This document shows, piece after piece, positions 16,075 to 24,404 of a stretch of DNA of 45,173 nucleotides; within the stretch, counting starts at the first letter, position 1; each line of letters opens with the position of its first letter. The stretch is taken from NCBI GenBank assembly GCA_051658525.1, contig JBOFMT010000040.1:1-45173 (forward strand). The letters are read 5' to 3'. The stretch is from JBOFMT01 sp051658525. Lineage in GTDB: Bacteria > Bacillota_I > Bacilli_A > Erysipelotrichales > Erysipelotrichaceae. The position numbers and the translations under genes were made by a program. The notes beneath the pieces were generated by a model. That model saw nothing but the letters and a program-made list of their open reading frames with translations, made no database searches and was not told where the DNA came from.

Positions 16075-16752
16075 ATGCCAAAAGATAAAAAAATAATTGT
16101 AGTTGCTGGATGTTTGTTGAATCCGCATTGTCGTGTCCATGTGTTGGGTAAAAACTTTCCCTTGGCACATGAATTCAGTGCCTATCTGATGAACCATCAA
16201 GTCGGTATGATACCCTATCAGTGTCCCGAGTTTACACTTGGAGGATTGAATCGAAATCCACAAGGGATGGTGCAATACGATAATATGTTCTTTCGAAAGC
16301 ATTGCGAGGAAACATTCGCAATTCCTTTGTTAATGATCAAGGAATTTATCAACAATGGATATCGCTTATGTGCTGTAGTAGGCTTACAAAATTCCCCGAG
16401 TTGTGGAGTGATGTGGAAAAAACATAAGTTTAATAAGTATGGAGAAGAAAGTTGGATGGAAACGGGTGAAGATGATAAAGCAGGAAACTCAGGTATTATG
16501 ATGCAAGAAATCAAGCAAAAATTACATGCAATGGGACTTCATGATGTCGCTTATATTGAATATCCGCAAAGCTCGCCACAAGGCTCTAAGGAACATCGTG
16601 ATTTTTGGTATCAAGTTCGTCGTGCTGTGGAACCTCGTAATCCGTATTTAACTCCGGAAAACGCTGAAGATTTCCGAGCGTATTTCCTAGCGACAACCCA
16701 TCGCAATGAGCCAGAACTCCCCTATGTAGACATGAAAACACCTCACGAATAG
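16075..16752 (+). CDS. TudS-related (DUF523-like) putative desulfidase
   Basis: 225 residues. Three cysteine signatures of the DUF523/TudS superfamily are visible: GCLLNPHC near residue 13, CPEFTLGGLNRNPQG near 50 and NSPSCGV near 104. In thiouracil desulfurase TudS three such cysteines hold a [4Fe-4S] cluster whose open iron takes sulfur from a thiolated base. This protein is longer than ordinary DUF523 (about 150 residues) and resembles the CD3072-type TudS-related subgroup, whose substrate is unknown. It has its own promoter and terminator, so there is no operon partner to suggest a substrate. Confidence 0.75.
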   Translation: MPKDKKIIVVAGCLLNPHCRVHVLGKNFPLAHEFSAYLMNHQVGMIPYQCPEFTLGGLNRNPQGMVQYDNMFFRKHCEETFAIPLLMIKEFINNGYRLCAVVGLQNSPSCGVMWKKHKFNKYGEESWMETGEDDKAGNSGIMMQEIKQKLHAMGLHDVAYIEYPQSSPQGSKEHRDFWYQVRRAVEPRNPYLTPENAEDFRAYFLATTHRNEPELPYVDMKTPHE

Positions 16753-16764
16753 TGTGAGGTGTTT
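16736..16764. terminator. Bidirectional terminator between the TudS-like and tandem HD genes
   Basis: An 11-bp stem (16736-16746 with 16754-16764, AAACACCTCAC arm) with a 7-base loop. The two convergent coding regions overlap by ten bases inside it. Confidence 0.85.
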
Positions 16765-17939
16765 GTTTTTTGTAAGGTGTAAAGTTGTTGGCAAAGGTCT
16801 AAATCTAAGGCTCCCCGCTGTGCGAGAGCAGTAAGGATTTCGAAAACTTCTGCTTTGCTTCTTGCTTCATGATAGACGCGTTTTTCACTCAGTGCTTTAT
16901 AAATATCAATAATAGCTAGCCAACGGGAAGCTAAATCCAATTGATCTGCTTGCAACTGATGCGGATAACCCGTACCGGATAAAGTTTCATGATGATTTCC
17001 CGCCCATACAGCAGCCTTTTCAAATGCTTGAAATTGCGATAAAAAATTACGACTCAAGACGACATGTTGTTTCATAACTTCAAATTCATCCGTAGTTAGT
17101 TTTCCAGGTTTTTCCAAAATTTCAACTGGAGTAAATAGCTTTCCAAAATCATGGAGGTAGGCTGCAACTTGAAATTGAAATAAATCATCGTCATCAAATC
17201 CTACGTGAACACCTATTTCATGTGCCATTGCAGCGACACTAATCGAATGGTGTTTTGTAGAGTGACTTTTATAGTCGATAATATCGGCAAAAATCTCAAA
17301 CAAACGTAAGATTTGTGACTCTGGTAAATCCATCCACTTGGATTCGAACATCTTATGAAAGATGGACAGGAGTTGATCATCCGGTGCAAATTGTACTGTG
17401 GACTCTTTGAGATATGAGATACATATTGCTAATAGTTCCGGTTGATAATAGGCCTGTTCGGCTAATAAGGTTGCAATGATCTCATCTAGGTTAGTAATCT
17501 TACCTGCACAAAGCTTGGTAAGAATTTCGATGCGATCGCAGAGTTTGATGATTTGTGCAGCAAGAGGAATTTGTTTACCAGAAAGCCCAAAGGCACCACT
17601 GCCATCCCAATGCTCATGGTGATAGCGAATAATGTTCTTTTGACCTGTAATAAATGGCACTTGTGCTAGGATGGCTTCTCCTTTTACACTGTGGGATTGT
17701 AATAGTGGTGTAGCATTGTTTTGTTCTTCGTGGGCTTCTAATAATGCAATGTCATGAAATAGGGCCCAAATCAAAAGATCTTGACACTCTGCCTCACTAC
17801 ATGCTAAGCGTGTAGCTAATTGATAACTTAAATAAGCAACGCGTTTTCCATGGTGTGGTTTGCGTTGTAATAGTTCACTTTCCATAAAATCCAAGGCATC
17901 GGAAATGCCAAGAATAAATGGTAATGTTTCTAACTTCAT
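16743..17939 (-). CDS. Tandem HD / HD-GYP phosphodiesterase-like protein
   Basis: 398 residues with two HD-type halves. The N-terminal half (about 25-160) keeps FHDIALL, HSVKGE and HHEHWDGSGAFG but lacks the GK after HD and the GYP, so it is a degenerate copy. The C-terminal half (about 215-390) is a canonical HD-GYP: KHHSISVAAMA, LHDFGK, KQHVVLS, NHHETLSGTGYP and DIYKALSEKRVYH. The second domain should hydrolyse c-di-GMP or a related dinucleotide, while the first is probably regulatory or used for dimerisation. There is no membrane segment and no GGDEF fusion. It is the second HD-GYP protein in this window. Confidence 0.88.
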   Translation of the reverse strand: MKLETLPFILGISDALDFMESELLQRKPHHGKRVAYLSYQLATRLACSEAECQDLLIWALFHDIALLEAHEEQNNATPLLQSHSVKGEAILAQVPFITGQKNIIRYHHEHWDGSGAFGLSGKQIPLAAQIIKLCDRIEILTKLCAGKITNLDEIIATLLAEQAYYQPELLAICISYLKESTVQFAPDDQLLSIFHKMFESKWMDLPESQILRLFEIFADIIDYKSHSTKHHSISVAAMAHEIGVHVGFDDDDLFQFQVAAYLHDFGKLFTPVEILEKPGKLTTDEFEVMKQHVVLSRNFLSQFQAFEKAAVWAGNHHETLSGTGYPHQLQADQLDLASRWLAIIDIYKALSEKRVYHEARSKAEVFEILTALAQRGALDLDLCQQLYTLQKTNTSHYS

Positions 17940-17963
17940 AGCTCTCTCCTTCTATTCCAATGC

Positions 17964-17972
17964 ATTATACCA
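17964..17972 (-). promoter_or_regulatory. Extended -10 promoter of the tandem HD gene
   Basis: On the minus strand TGGTATAAT lies about 25 bases before the ATG, with AAGGAGAG as ribosome site. No convincing -35 at normal spacing. Confidence 0.55.
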
Positions 17973-18044
17973 TATGGAAGGGAAAGAAAATGTTAAAAAT
18001 CTTTATTGTGAAAAAAATAACTTATTTACATAAAATATTCAAAA

Positions 18045-18122
18045 TAAGCCCTAACCATCGGGATATTCGATAAATAAAGGCTTAAAGTGAAACTGCTTTC
18101 AACTAGAAGTTGTCTTTTTTTG
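18045..18122 (+). other. Unassigned structured stretch upstream of the purine leader
   Basis: TAAGCC (18045-18050) pairs with GGCTTA (18079-18084), enclosing an ATCG/CGAT inner stem. Just after it a 5-bp hairpin (18100-18104 with 18108-18112, CAACT/AGTTG) runs into TCTTTTTTT. Together they look like a small folded RNA with a weak terminator, upstream of the purE promoter. I match it to no known riboswitch; it may be chance. Confidence 0.3.
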
Positions 18123-18135
18123 CTTGTAAGTTATG

Positions 18136-18163
18136 TTAAATTTCGGTATCATAGTGGTATAAA
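18136..18163 (+). promoter_or_regulatory. Promoter of the pur operon
   Basis: TATAAA (18158-18163) preceded by TGG gives an extended -10; TTAAAT (18136-18141) is a weak -35 at 16 bases. Transcription would start close to the guanine aptamer. Confidence 0.5.
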
Positions 18164-18177
18164 AATGAATGAATTTA

Positions 18178-18245
18178 ACTTGTATAATAGTCATGATAAG
18201 GATGACGAGTTTCTACCTGCTACCGTAAAAATGCAGACTACAAGT
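18178..18245 (+). ncRNA. Guanine-type purine riboswitch aptamer
   Basis: P1 is ACTTGTA (18178-18184) pairing with TACAAGT (18239-18245). P2 is GTCAT/ATGAC around loop GATAAGG, and P3 is CTGC/GCAG around a loop with ACCGTAAA. The core has TATAAT, GTTTCTACC and GACTA. The base in GACTA that pairs with the ligand is C, so it should bind guanine or hypoxanthine rather than adenine. Ligand binding stabilises P1 and frees the downstream terminator, shutting off the pur operon when guanine is plentiful. Confidence 0.95.
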
Positions 18246-18274
18246 AAAGCTTTTTCACATGGGATTTTTTTATG

Positions 18275-18317
18275 TGCGATGGGTTTACTTTATACAAGTG
18301 CTCATCGCATTTTTTTA
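18275..18317 (+). terminator. Riboswitch-controlled terminator before the pur genes
   Basis: A 9-bp stem (18275-18283 with 18301-18309, TGCGATG arm) with an inner ACTT/AAGT helix, followed by eight Ts. The antiterminator is visible: AAGTAAA at 18242-18248, which includes the 3' strand of aptamer P1, is the exact complement of TTTACTT at 18284-18290 in the terminator. Aptamer and antiterminator are therefore mutually exclusive. Confidence 0.9.
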
Positions 18318-18330
18318 TTGGAGGAATCGT

Positions 18331-18444
18331 ATGAAACAATTCAGTAGAGAAACCAATCAGAATCAGAAACGAGAGTGTTTTTTTGTGACAGCAAAAAGAC
18401 ACCTTTTTTATACCAAGGAGGAAATCAAATGTTTGTCAGTGTAG
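18331..18444 (+). CDS. 37-codon leader ORF between the riboswitch terminator and purE
   Basis: It starts at an ATG with an excellent GGAGGAA site six to seven bases upstream (18320-18326), located just after the terminator T-run. The predicted peptide begins MKQFSRETNQNQKRE, is basic and resembles nothing I know. The ORF crosses a hairpin at 18375-18402, runs through the purE ribosome site and start (18429) and stops 16 bases into purE in a different frame. Its translation could open the hairpin and couple to purE. It may instead be a non-functional remnant; conservation would decide. Confidence 0.45.
   Translation: MKQFSRETNQNQKRECFFVTAKRHLFYTKEEIKCLSV
18375..18409 (+). promoter_or_regulatory. 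Second terminator-like hairpin just before purE
   Basis: An 11-bp stem with one G-U pair (18375-18385 with 18392-18402), a 6-base loop and then CTTTTTT. It is rich in A-T pairs, so it would be a weak terminator or a leader structure that changes when the leader ORF is translated. Confidence 0.45.
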
Positions 18445-18911
18445 TAATGGGTTCCAAGAGCGATTACAAGAGTATGCGTCTTACCTTGGAGGTTTTGGAC
18501 CAGTTTCAAATTCCATATGAGTGCAAGATTGTAAGTGCGCATCGAACACCGGAATTAATGTTTGCATATGCAAAACAAGCTAAGGATAGAGGGATTGATG
18601 TGATTATCGCTGGAGCTGGAGGAGCTGCGCATTTACCAGGGATGATTGCTGCGCTTACCATCGTGCCGGTTATTGGTGTTCCAATCAAATCGAGTGTGAT
18701 GAGTGGGATTGATTCACTGTATTCCATTGTACAAATGCCTTATGGCGTTGCAGTAGCAACACAAGCGATAGGAGATGCAGGAGCTAAAAATGCCGGACTT
18801 ATGGCTGCGCAGATGTTAGCGATTTCCCATCCAGAACTCTCAGAGCGTTTGCTTGCATTTAAGCAGGAACAAAGTGAGATGGTACAAGCGATGGAGTTGG
18901 AAGATGCCTAA
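18429..18911 (+). CDS. purE: N5-carboxyaminoimidazole ribonucleotide mutase (PurE class I)
   Basis: 160 residues from the ATG at 18429, which has AAGGAGG eight bases upstream; a longer GTG-initiated frame from 18375 has no ribosome site. It moves the carboxyl group of N5-CAIR to give CAIR. The motifs VVMGSKSDYKSM, SAHRTPELM and GAGGAAHLPGMIAALT, the substrate and active-site loops of PurE, are intact. The purK gene that supplies its substrate overlaps it by eight bases, as expected for the two-step bacterial route. Confidence 0.96.
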   Translation: MFVSVVMGSKSDYKSMRLTLEVLDQFQIPYECKIVSAHRTPELMFAYAKQAKDRGIDVIIAGAGGAAHLPGMIAALTIVPVIGVPIKSSVMSGIDSLYSIVQMPYGVAVATQAIGDAGAKNAGLMAAQMLAISHPELSERLLAFKQEQSEMVQAMELEDA

Positions 18912-19983
18912 GCTTGGGATCTTAGGTGGTGGTCAGTTAGGAATGTACTTGGCTCAAGCAGCCAAAGCGATGGATGTGGAAGTCATCGCCTTAGAACCAC
19001 AACTACAATGCCCGATTGCACCATATTGTGATACTTTGATCGTTGGTGCTTATGATGATCTAGCGGCACTAGAAAGCTTATTTTCTAGTGTTGATGTTGT
19101 CATCTTTGAATTTGAAAATGTGGATACGGTAGTGCTCAATCAAATGATTGCGAAATATCCAACCAAAGTATTGGGTAATATCCAAGCGTTAATTACAGCA
19201 CAAGCTCGATTGGATGAGAAAGAGGCGATGCAACGCATTGGCTTACCTACAGCAGCGTTTGTCGCATGGAATGATACACTTGAGCCAACCCTACCTTGCA
19301 TCATCAAAACCAATCGCATGGGCTATGATGGCAAAGGGCAATTCGTATGCAGGAATCAAGTGGACGTTGAGGAGTTTAAAAAAGCCAAAATGGATGTGGA
19401 CTACATTGTCGAAGGGATGATCGACTTTGATTTAGAACTTTCTGTTTGTGTGATTCGAGGATTGGAGGATTGCATCGTGTATGAACCAATGGAAAATATT
19501 CATAGCAATGGAATCTTGGATCTAACGCTGTTTCCAGCAAGAATATCCAGTACGCTAGCAAGTAAAGCCAAAGCATTGGCAATCACGATGATGGAAGCAC
19601 TAGATTTTTATGGCATTGTTACGGTAGAGCTGTTTGCCAAAGGGGATACCTTGTACGTCAACGAACTTGCACCGAGACCGCACAACAGTGGTCATATTAC
19701 GATGCAAGCATGTGATGTCTCCATTTATGAAAATGCCGTACGAGCCGTACTTGGTTGGCAGTTAAAACAACCACAATGTAAAGTGCCAGGGGTTATGTTG
19801 AATGTATTAGGTCAACATAAGGCACAAATCGATGAGCTACAAGATAATTACTATGATTACGGAAAACAACTTGCGAAAACCAATCGTAAGATGGGGCACT
19901 TTGTTTTCTTAGATCACGATATAGAAGCAGCATTAAATACTGCAAAACAACAAAAACAAAGGATGGAAAAGCCAAATGAATAA
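18904..19983 (+). CDS. purK: N5-carboxyaminoimidazole ribonucleotide synthase
   Basis: 359 residues from the ATG at 18904; the longer frame starting at 18853 lies inside purE and lacks a ribosome site. It is an ATP-grasp ligase joining bicarbonate to AIR. The N-terminal LGILGGGQLGMYLAQAAK loop, KTNRMGYDGKGQF ATP-binding segment, VEGMIDFDLELSV and NELAPRPHNSGHIT metal and substrate motif are present. It overlaps purE by eight bases and purL by eight, indicating translational coupling. Confidence 0.95.
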   Translation: MPKLGILGGGQLGMYLAQAAKAMDVEVIALEPQLQCPIAPYCDTLIVGAYDDLAALESLFSSVDVVIFEFENVDTVVLNQMIAKYPTKVLGNIQALITAQARLDEKEAMQRIGLPTAAFVAWNDTLEPTLPCIIKTNRMGYDGKGQFVCRNQVDVEEFKKAKMDVDYIVEGMIDFDLELSVCVIRGLEDCIVYEPMENIHSNGILDLTLFPARISSTLASKAKALAITMMEALDFYGIVTVELFAKGDTLYVNELAPRPHNSGHITMQACDVSIYENAVRAVLGWQLKQPQCKVPGVMLNVLGQHKAQIDELQDNYYDYGKQLAKTNRKMGHFVFLDHDIEAALNTAKQQKQRMEKPNE

Positions 19984-22900
19984 GAGAATATTTGTAACTA
20001 AGAAACCTCAATTTATGGTAGAAAGTACTTCAATTTATCAAGATATCTTACAAACGACACATATCGATACAAATTCTGTAACCTTATATAATATTTATGA
20101 TTTGTTTCAAACAAGTGAAGCGGAAGTTGCGGTTTTAAAAGGGGACGTCCTAGCGGAGATCAATACGGATCTTGTACTAGACGAAGTAGAACCAGTTACC
20201 ACGTATTTAGCATATGAGCCAAATGATGGACAATACGATCAAAGAAGTGATTCGGCGCAACAGTGTCTTCGATTGATTCAACCAAGTGCAACCACACAAA
20301 TTAAAAGTGGTCGGATGTTGGTGTTTGGAAGAAATCTAACACAAGATGAACTAGCGAAGATTCAAGCTTACTTGATCAATCCATTGGAATATCAAATCAA
20401 GCACATGGATATCTTGAGTGATGCAATTGATCTTACGATTGATCCCGTACCAGTTGTGGAAAACTTTAGACAAATGAGCGAAGCTGAGTTGGTTTCTTAT
20501 TGTAATGCACATGCACTTGCAATGCACGTAGATGACTTACGTCATATTCAAACCTACTTTAAAACACAAGAACAACGTGATCCTTTGTATTCTGAAATCA
20601 AAGTTTTGGATACGTATTGGAGTGATCACTGTCGCCATACTACATTTGAGACTATTTTAGAAACTATTGAATTAGAGCCGGGTGTGTTACAAGCCAAAAT
20701 GGAAGCAGCTCTCGCTACGTATTTCACCATGCGTAAAGAATGCAATCGCAGTGAGAAAAAGGTTTCCTTGATGGATATGGCTTGTATTGGTGCGCGGTAC
20801 TTAAAAGCTAAAAATGTTTTAACACACGTTGAAGAAAGTGATGAAATCAATGCTTGTAGCGTTGAATTTGATATTGAAGTAGACGGCAATCAAGAACGTT
20901 GGTTGGTGATGTATAAAAACGAAACGCATAATCATCCAACGGAAATTGAGCCTTTTGGAGGAGCTAGTACTTGTATTGGGGGAGCAATTCGTGATCCCCT
21001 TAGTGGACGTGCTTACGTATATCAAGCAATGCGCATTACCGGTGCTGGGGATATTACACAGCCATTAGAAGCGCGTTTAGAAAACAAACTAGCGCAGCGT
21101 CAAATTTCCAAAGGTGCAGCCGCTGGATATTCTTCTTATGGAAATCAAATCGGACTAGCGACAACCTTTGTTCGTGAATTGTTTGATCCAGGGTATGTTG
21201 CCAAACGCATGGAAGTTGGAGCTGTTGTTGGTGCCGTTAAAAAAGCTCATGTACGTCGTGAAGCTTGTAGTAATAACGACTGGATTGTCTTAATTGGGGG
21301 ACCAACTGGACGTGATGGCATTGGTGGAGCGACGGGATCAAGCGTTGAGCATGATCAAGATTCCCTTCATAAATGCGGTAGTCAAGTACAAAAGGGGAAT
21401 GCGATTATCGAACGTAAGATTCAACGCTTGTTCCGTAATCCAGCTTGTACGACACTAATCAAAAAATCGAATGACTTTGGAGCTGGTGGTGTTAGTGTTG
21501 CCATTGGGGAATTAGCAGATGGATTAGACGTTAATTTGGATGCGGTAGATGTGAAGTATGCTGGTCTCAATGGTATGGAAATTGCAATTTCAGAATCCCA
21601 AGAGCGTATGGCTGTTGTCATTGAAGCCAAAGACTTTGAAGCATTAGCAGAGCTTTGTGAAGCGGAAAATTTGGTTGCACGTCATGTTGGAGTTGTTACA
21701 GACACCAATCGTTTGGTGATGCATTACCAAGGACAAACCATTGTAGATTTGGATCGTAAGTTTATCAATACCAATGGGGTAGAACAACGTCAAGATGTTG
21801 TGGTAGCTACGCAAGTCCATGCGGATCCATTCGCTAGTGTATATGAAACCTTACCGTTAGAACAAGCGGGAGTGGAAGTTTTAGCTGATTTAAATGTCGC
21901 AAGTCAACAAGGGATGGTCGAACTTTTTGATGCGAGTATTGGACGCTCTACCGTGCTTTCACCATATGGTGGAAAATATCGCTTATCGGAAAGTATGGCA
22001 AGTGTGCAAACCTTACCTGTGGATGGAAACAGTGATGCTTGTTCGATCTTATCCTACGGTTTTGTACCAATGATTGCGAATAGCAATCCTTACTTGGGAA
22101 GTAGTTATGGCGTGATTGAAGCGTTAGCTCGCCAACTTAGTGTTGGTTCCAATCTTGATGGATTAACCATTTCATGTCAAGAATACTTCGAACGTTTAAA
22201 AACAGATCCAAAAAAATGGGGGACTGTTACTGCGGCGATGTTGGGACTAGTAGAAGCACAAATGGCCTTCCAAGTTGGAGCAATTGGTGGAAAAGATTCG
22301 ATGAGTGGAACGTATCAATCGTTACATGTACCTCCAACACTCATTACGTTTGCCTTAAATGTGAAAACAACGAAAGAAATTATCGTGAACCATTTCCAAA
22401 GTGCTGGTCAATATATCTATTTGGTAAAACATACGCCAAATGCTGACTTTACACCAAACTATGAAATGTTACGTGATAACTTTGCTAGTATCACTGCTTG
22501 GAACCAAACAGGACTCGTTGCATCAAGTGCGATTGTATCAATGGGAGGCTTATTTGCAACCTTAGCAAAAATGAGTTTTGGTAATATGATTGGGGCAGAA
22601 ATTCAATACGATGGTGCCATGTTTGCCCATAGTATTGGGGATATCGTTGTTGTAAGTGAAACGCCGCTTCAACATCCAAATGCCATCTGTTTAGGTAAGA
22701 CAGTAGCAACACCTTGCTTAACCATCAATCAAACAAGTTTTGATCTAGCTGAGCTTGTACGTGCTAATCAAGCAACGCTTGCACCGCTTTATCCACTTGC
22801 TGCTCCTTGTCATCAAGATAGACTTACAGCAGAACAAACAGCAACAACTAGTTGGGAAAAAAGCCATGTGCAAATCACACGTCCACGCGTATTGATTCCA

Positions 22901-23689
22901 GTATTCCCTGGAACCAACTGTGAATATGATAGCGCAAGAGCGTTCCGTGCTGCAGGGGCCGAGGTCGAAATCTTCCCATTAAACAACCAAAGTGAAGCAA
23001 ACATTGCAAAGAGTATTGCAAGCTTTGCGCAAAAATTAGAACAATCGCAAATCTTAATGTTAGCTGGTGGATTCTCTGGGGGAGATGAGCCGGATGGAAG
23101 TGGAAAATTCATTGTTAGTGTCTTGAAAAATCCAAGCGTAGCCAAAGCAATTGAAACGATGCGTGCAAACGACGGTTTGATTTTAGGTATTTGTAATGGA
23201 TTCCAAGCATTGATTAAATCAGGATTATTACCATATGGTCGTTTGGGAGATGTTGCAAGTGATGCACCTACTTTATTTAGAAATGATATCAATCGTCACG
23301 TAGCAAAACTTGCTTATACCAAAATAATTCAAAACAAATGTGTATTTACCAAAGGTATTGCTGTGGGAACAACCCATTTAATTCCATTCTCTCATGGAGA
23401 AGGAAAGTTTGTAGCGAGTGAAGCGCAAGTTGCGGATTTACTGGCAAATGGACAAGTGGTAAGTGCCTATTGTGATGAAGCAGGTGTTGTAAGTAACGAT
23501 GGTGCTCATAACATCAATGGTTCAAGTTTTGGTATTGAAGGAATCTGTTCTCCTGATGGTCGCATCTTTGGGAAAATGGGACATAGCGAACGCTATGAAA
23601 CAGGTTTATTTAAAAATGTAGAGGGTAACTTAAAGCAAGAAATATTTGAAAACGCAGTAGCGTTCTTTTCTTGGAAGGAAGGGAAATAA
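19976..23689 (+). CDS. purL: Phosphoribosylformylglycinamidine synthase, single-chain
   Basis: 1237 residues. This is the large fused form, with synthase halves followed by a glutaminase. The N-terminal PurS-like part and linker come first, then the ATP and FGAR region (SDHCRHTTF, KNETHNHPTEIEPFGGAST) and GGPTGRDGIGGATGSS. The C-terminal glutamine amidotransferase (from about residue 970) has PGTNCEYDSARAF, GGFSGGDEPDGSGK, the nucleophile in GICNGFQAL and SHGEGKF. It converts FGAR, glutamine and ATP to FGAM. No purS or purQ is needed or present. The fused form is unlike the split enzyme of Bacillus and is useful for placing the host. Confidence 0.96.
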   Translation: MNKRIFVTKKPQFMVESTSIYQDILQTTHIDTNSVTLYNIYDLFQTSEAEVAVLKGDVLAEINTDLVLDEVEPVTTYLAYEPNDGQYDQRSDSAQQCLRLIQPSATTQIKSGRMLVFGRNLTQDELAKIQAYLINPLEYQIKHMDILSDAIDLTIDPVPVVENFRQMSEAELVSYCNAHALAMHVDDLRHIQTYFKTQEQRDPLYSEIKVLDTYWSDHCRHTTFETILETIELEPGVLQAKMEAALATYFTMRKECNRSEKKVSLMDMACIGARYLKAKNVLTHVEESDEINACSVEFDIEVDGNQERWLVMYKNETHNHPTEIEPFGGASTCIGGAIRDPLSGRAYVYQAMRITGAGDITQPLEARLENKLAQRQISKGAAAGYSSYGNQIGLATTFVRELFDPGYVAKRMEVGAVVGAVKKAHVRREACSNNDWIVLIGGPTGRDGIGGATGSSVEHDQDSLHKCGSQVQKGNAIIERKIQRLFRNPACTTLIKKSNDFGAGGVSVAIGELADGLDVNLDAVDVKYAGLNGMEIAISESQERMAVVIEAKDFEALAELCEAENLVARHVGVVTDTNRLVMHYQGQTIVDLDRKFINTNGVEQRQDVVVATQVHADPFASVYETLPLEQAGVEVLADLNVASQQGMVELFDASIGRSTVLSPYGGKYRLSESMASVQTLPVDGNSDACSILSYGFVPMIANSNPYLGSSYGVIEALARQLSVGSNLDGLTISCQEYFERLKTDPKKWGTVTAAMLGLVEAQMAFQVGAIGGKDSMSGTYQSLHVPPTLITFALNVKTTKEIIVNHFQSAGQYIYLVKHTPNADFTPNYEMLRDNFASITAWNQTGLVASSAIVSMGGLFATLAKMSFGNMIGAEIQYDGAMFAHSIGDIVVVSETPLQHPNAICLGKTVATPCLTINQTSFDLAELVRANQATLAPLYPLAAPCHQDRLTAEQTATTSWEKSHVQITRPRVLIPVFPGTNCEYDSARAFRAAGAEVEIFPLNNQSEANIAKSIASFAQKLEQSQILMLAGGFSGGDEPDGSGKFIVSVLKNPSVAKAIETMRANDGLILGICNGFQALIKSGLLPYGRLGDVASDAPTLFRNDINRHVAKLAYTKIIQNKCVFTKGIAVGTTHLIPFSHGEGKFVASEAQVADLLANGQVVSAYCDEAGVVSNDGAHNINGSSFGIEGICSPDGRIFGKMGHSERYETGLFKNVEGNLKQEIFENAVAFFSWKEGK

Positions 23690-23690
23690 G

Positions 23691-24404
23691 ATGAAAGAGA
23701 TGTTGTACGAAGGAAAAGCAAAAATCATTTATGCAGGGGATCATGACCAAGAGGTTATCATGTACTTCAAAGACGATGCTACGGCATTCAACGGATTGAA
23801 AAAAGGACAAATTGCAAGTAAAGGAATTTTAAATAATCAAACAGCTACACTGTTGTATGCATATTTAAAAGAACAAGGCATTCCAACGCATCATCTAGAA
23901 ACGCTAGATGAGCGTCACCAACGTTGTATGAAAGTGGATATTGTTCCACTCGAAGTGATTACGCGTAACGTCATCGCTGGTAGCTGTGCGCGCCTTTTAG
24001 GATTAGAAGAAGGAACAGAAATCGCTGCTCCAATTTATGAAATTTGTTATAAGCGAGACGATTTAAACGATCCACTTATCAACGATGCGCATGCATTGGC
24101 ATTAAACTTATGTAGCCAAGCGGAATTGGATATCATTTACGATCTTACCAAACGTGTGAATGCCGCACTTACAAGTTTATTTGCAGATGTTGGAATTCGT
24201 TTGATTGACTTTAAATTAGAATTTGGTCGTACAATTGATGGTCAAATTGTATTAGCAGATGAAATTTCTTGTGATAGTTGTCGATTCTGGGATGCGAAAA
24301 CCAATGAAAAAATGGATAAAGATCGCTTCCGTCGCGATTTGGGAAATGTAGAAGATGCTTATCTTGAAGTATACCATCGTTTACAAGGAAGACTTGCAGT
24401 ATGA
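23691..24404 (+). CDS. purC: SAICAR synthetase
   Basis: 237 residues, normal length. It joins aspartate to CAIR using ATP. YEGKAKIIYAG at the N-terminus, DDATAFNG, the EVITRNVIAGSCARLLGLEEG segment and LIDFKLEFGR/DEISCDSCRFWD, which hold nucleotide and substrate, are all intact. It starts one base after the purL stop with GGAAGGGA upstream and overlaps purF by four bases (ATGA). Confidence 0.96.
   Translation: MKEMLYEGKAKIIYAGDHDQEVIMYFKDDATAFNGLKKGQIASKGILNNQTATLLYAYLKEQGIPTHHLETLDERHQRCMKVDIVPLEVITRNVIAGSCARLLGLEEGTEIAAPIYEICYKRDDLNDPLINDAHALALNLCSQAELDIIYDLTKRVNAALTSLFADVGIRLIDFKLEFGRTIDGQIVLADEISCDSCRFWDAKTNEKMDKDRFRRDLGNVEDAYLEVYHRLQGRLAV

Noticed and set aside
18087..18347. Plus-strand ORF of 86 codons over the guanine riboswitch
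   Set aside because: It runs through the aptamer and terminator, both strongly supported RNA structures, and has no ribosome site.
18259..18444. Longer version of the pre-purE leader ORF, from an ATG at 18259
   Set aside because: That ATG lies between aptamer and terminator without a ribosome site; the inner ATG at 18331 has a strong one, so only the short form is reported.
22813..23292. Minus-strand ORF (159 codons) opposite the PurL glutaminase domain
   Set aside because: No ribosome site or recognisable domain, and the plus strand is a certain gene with intact catalytic motifs.
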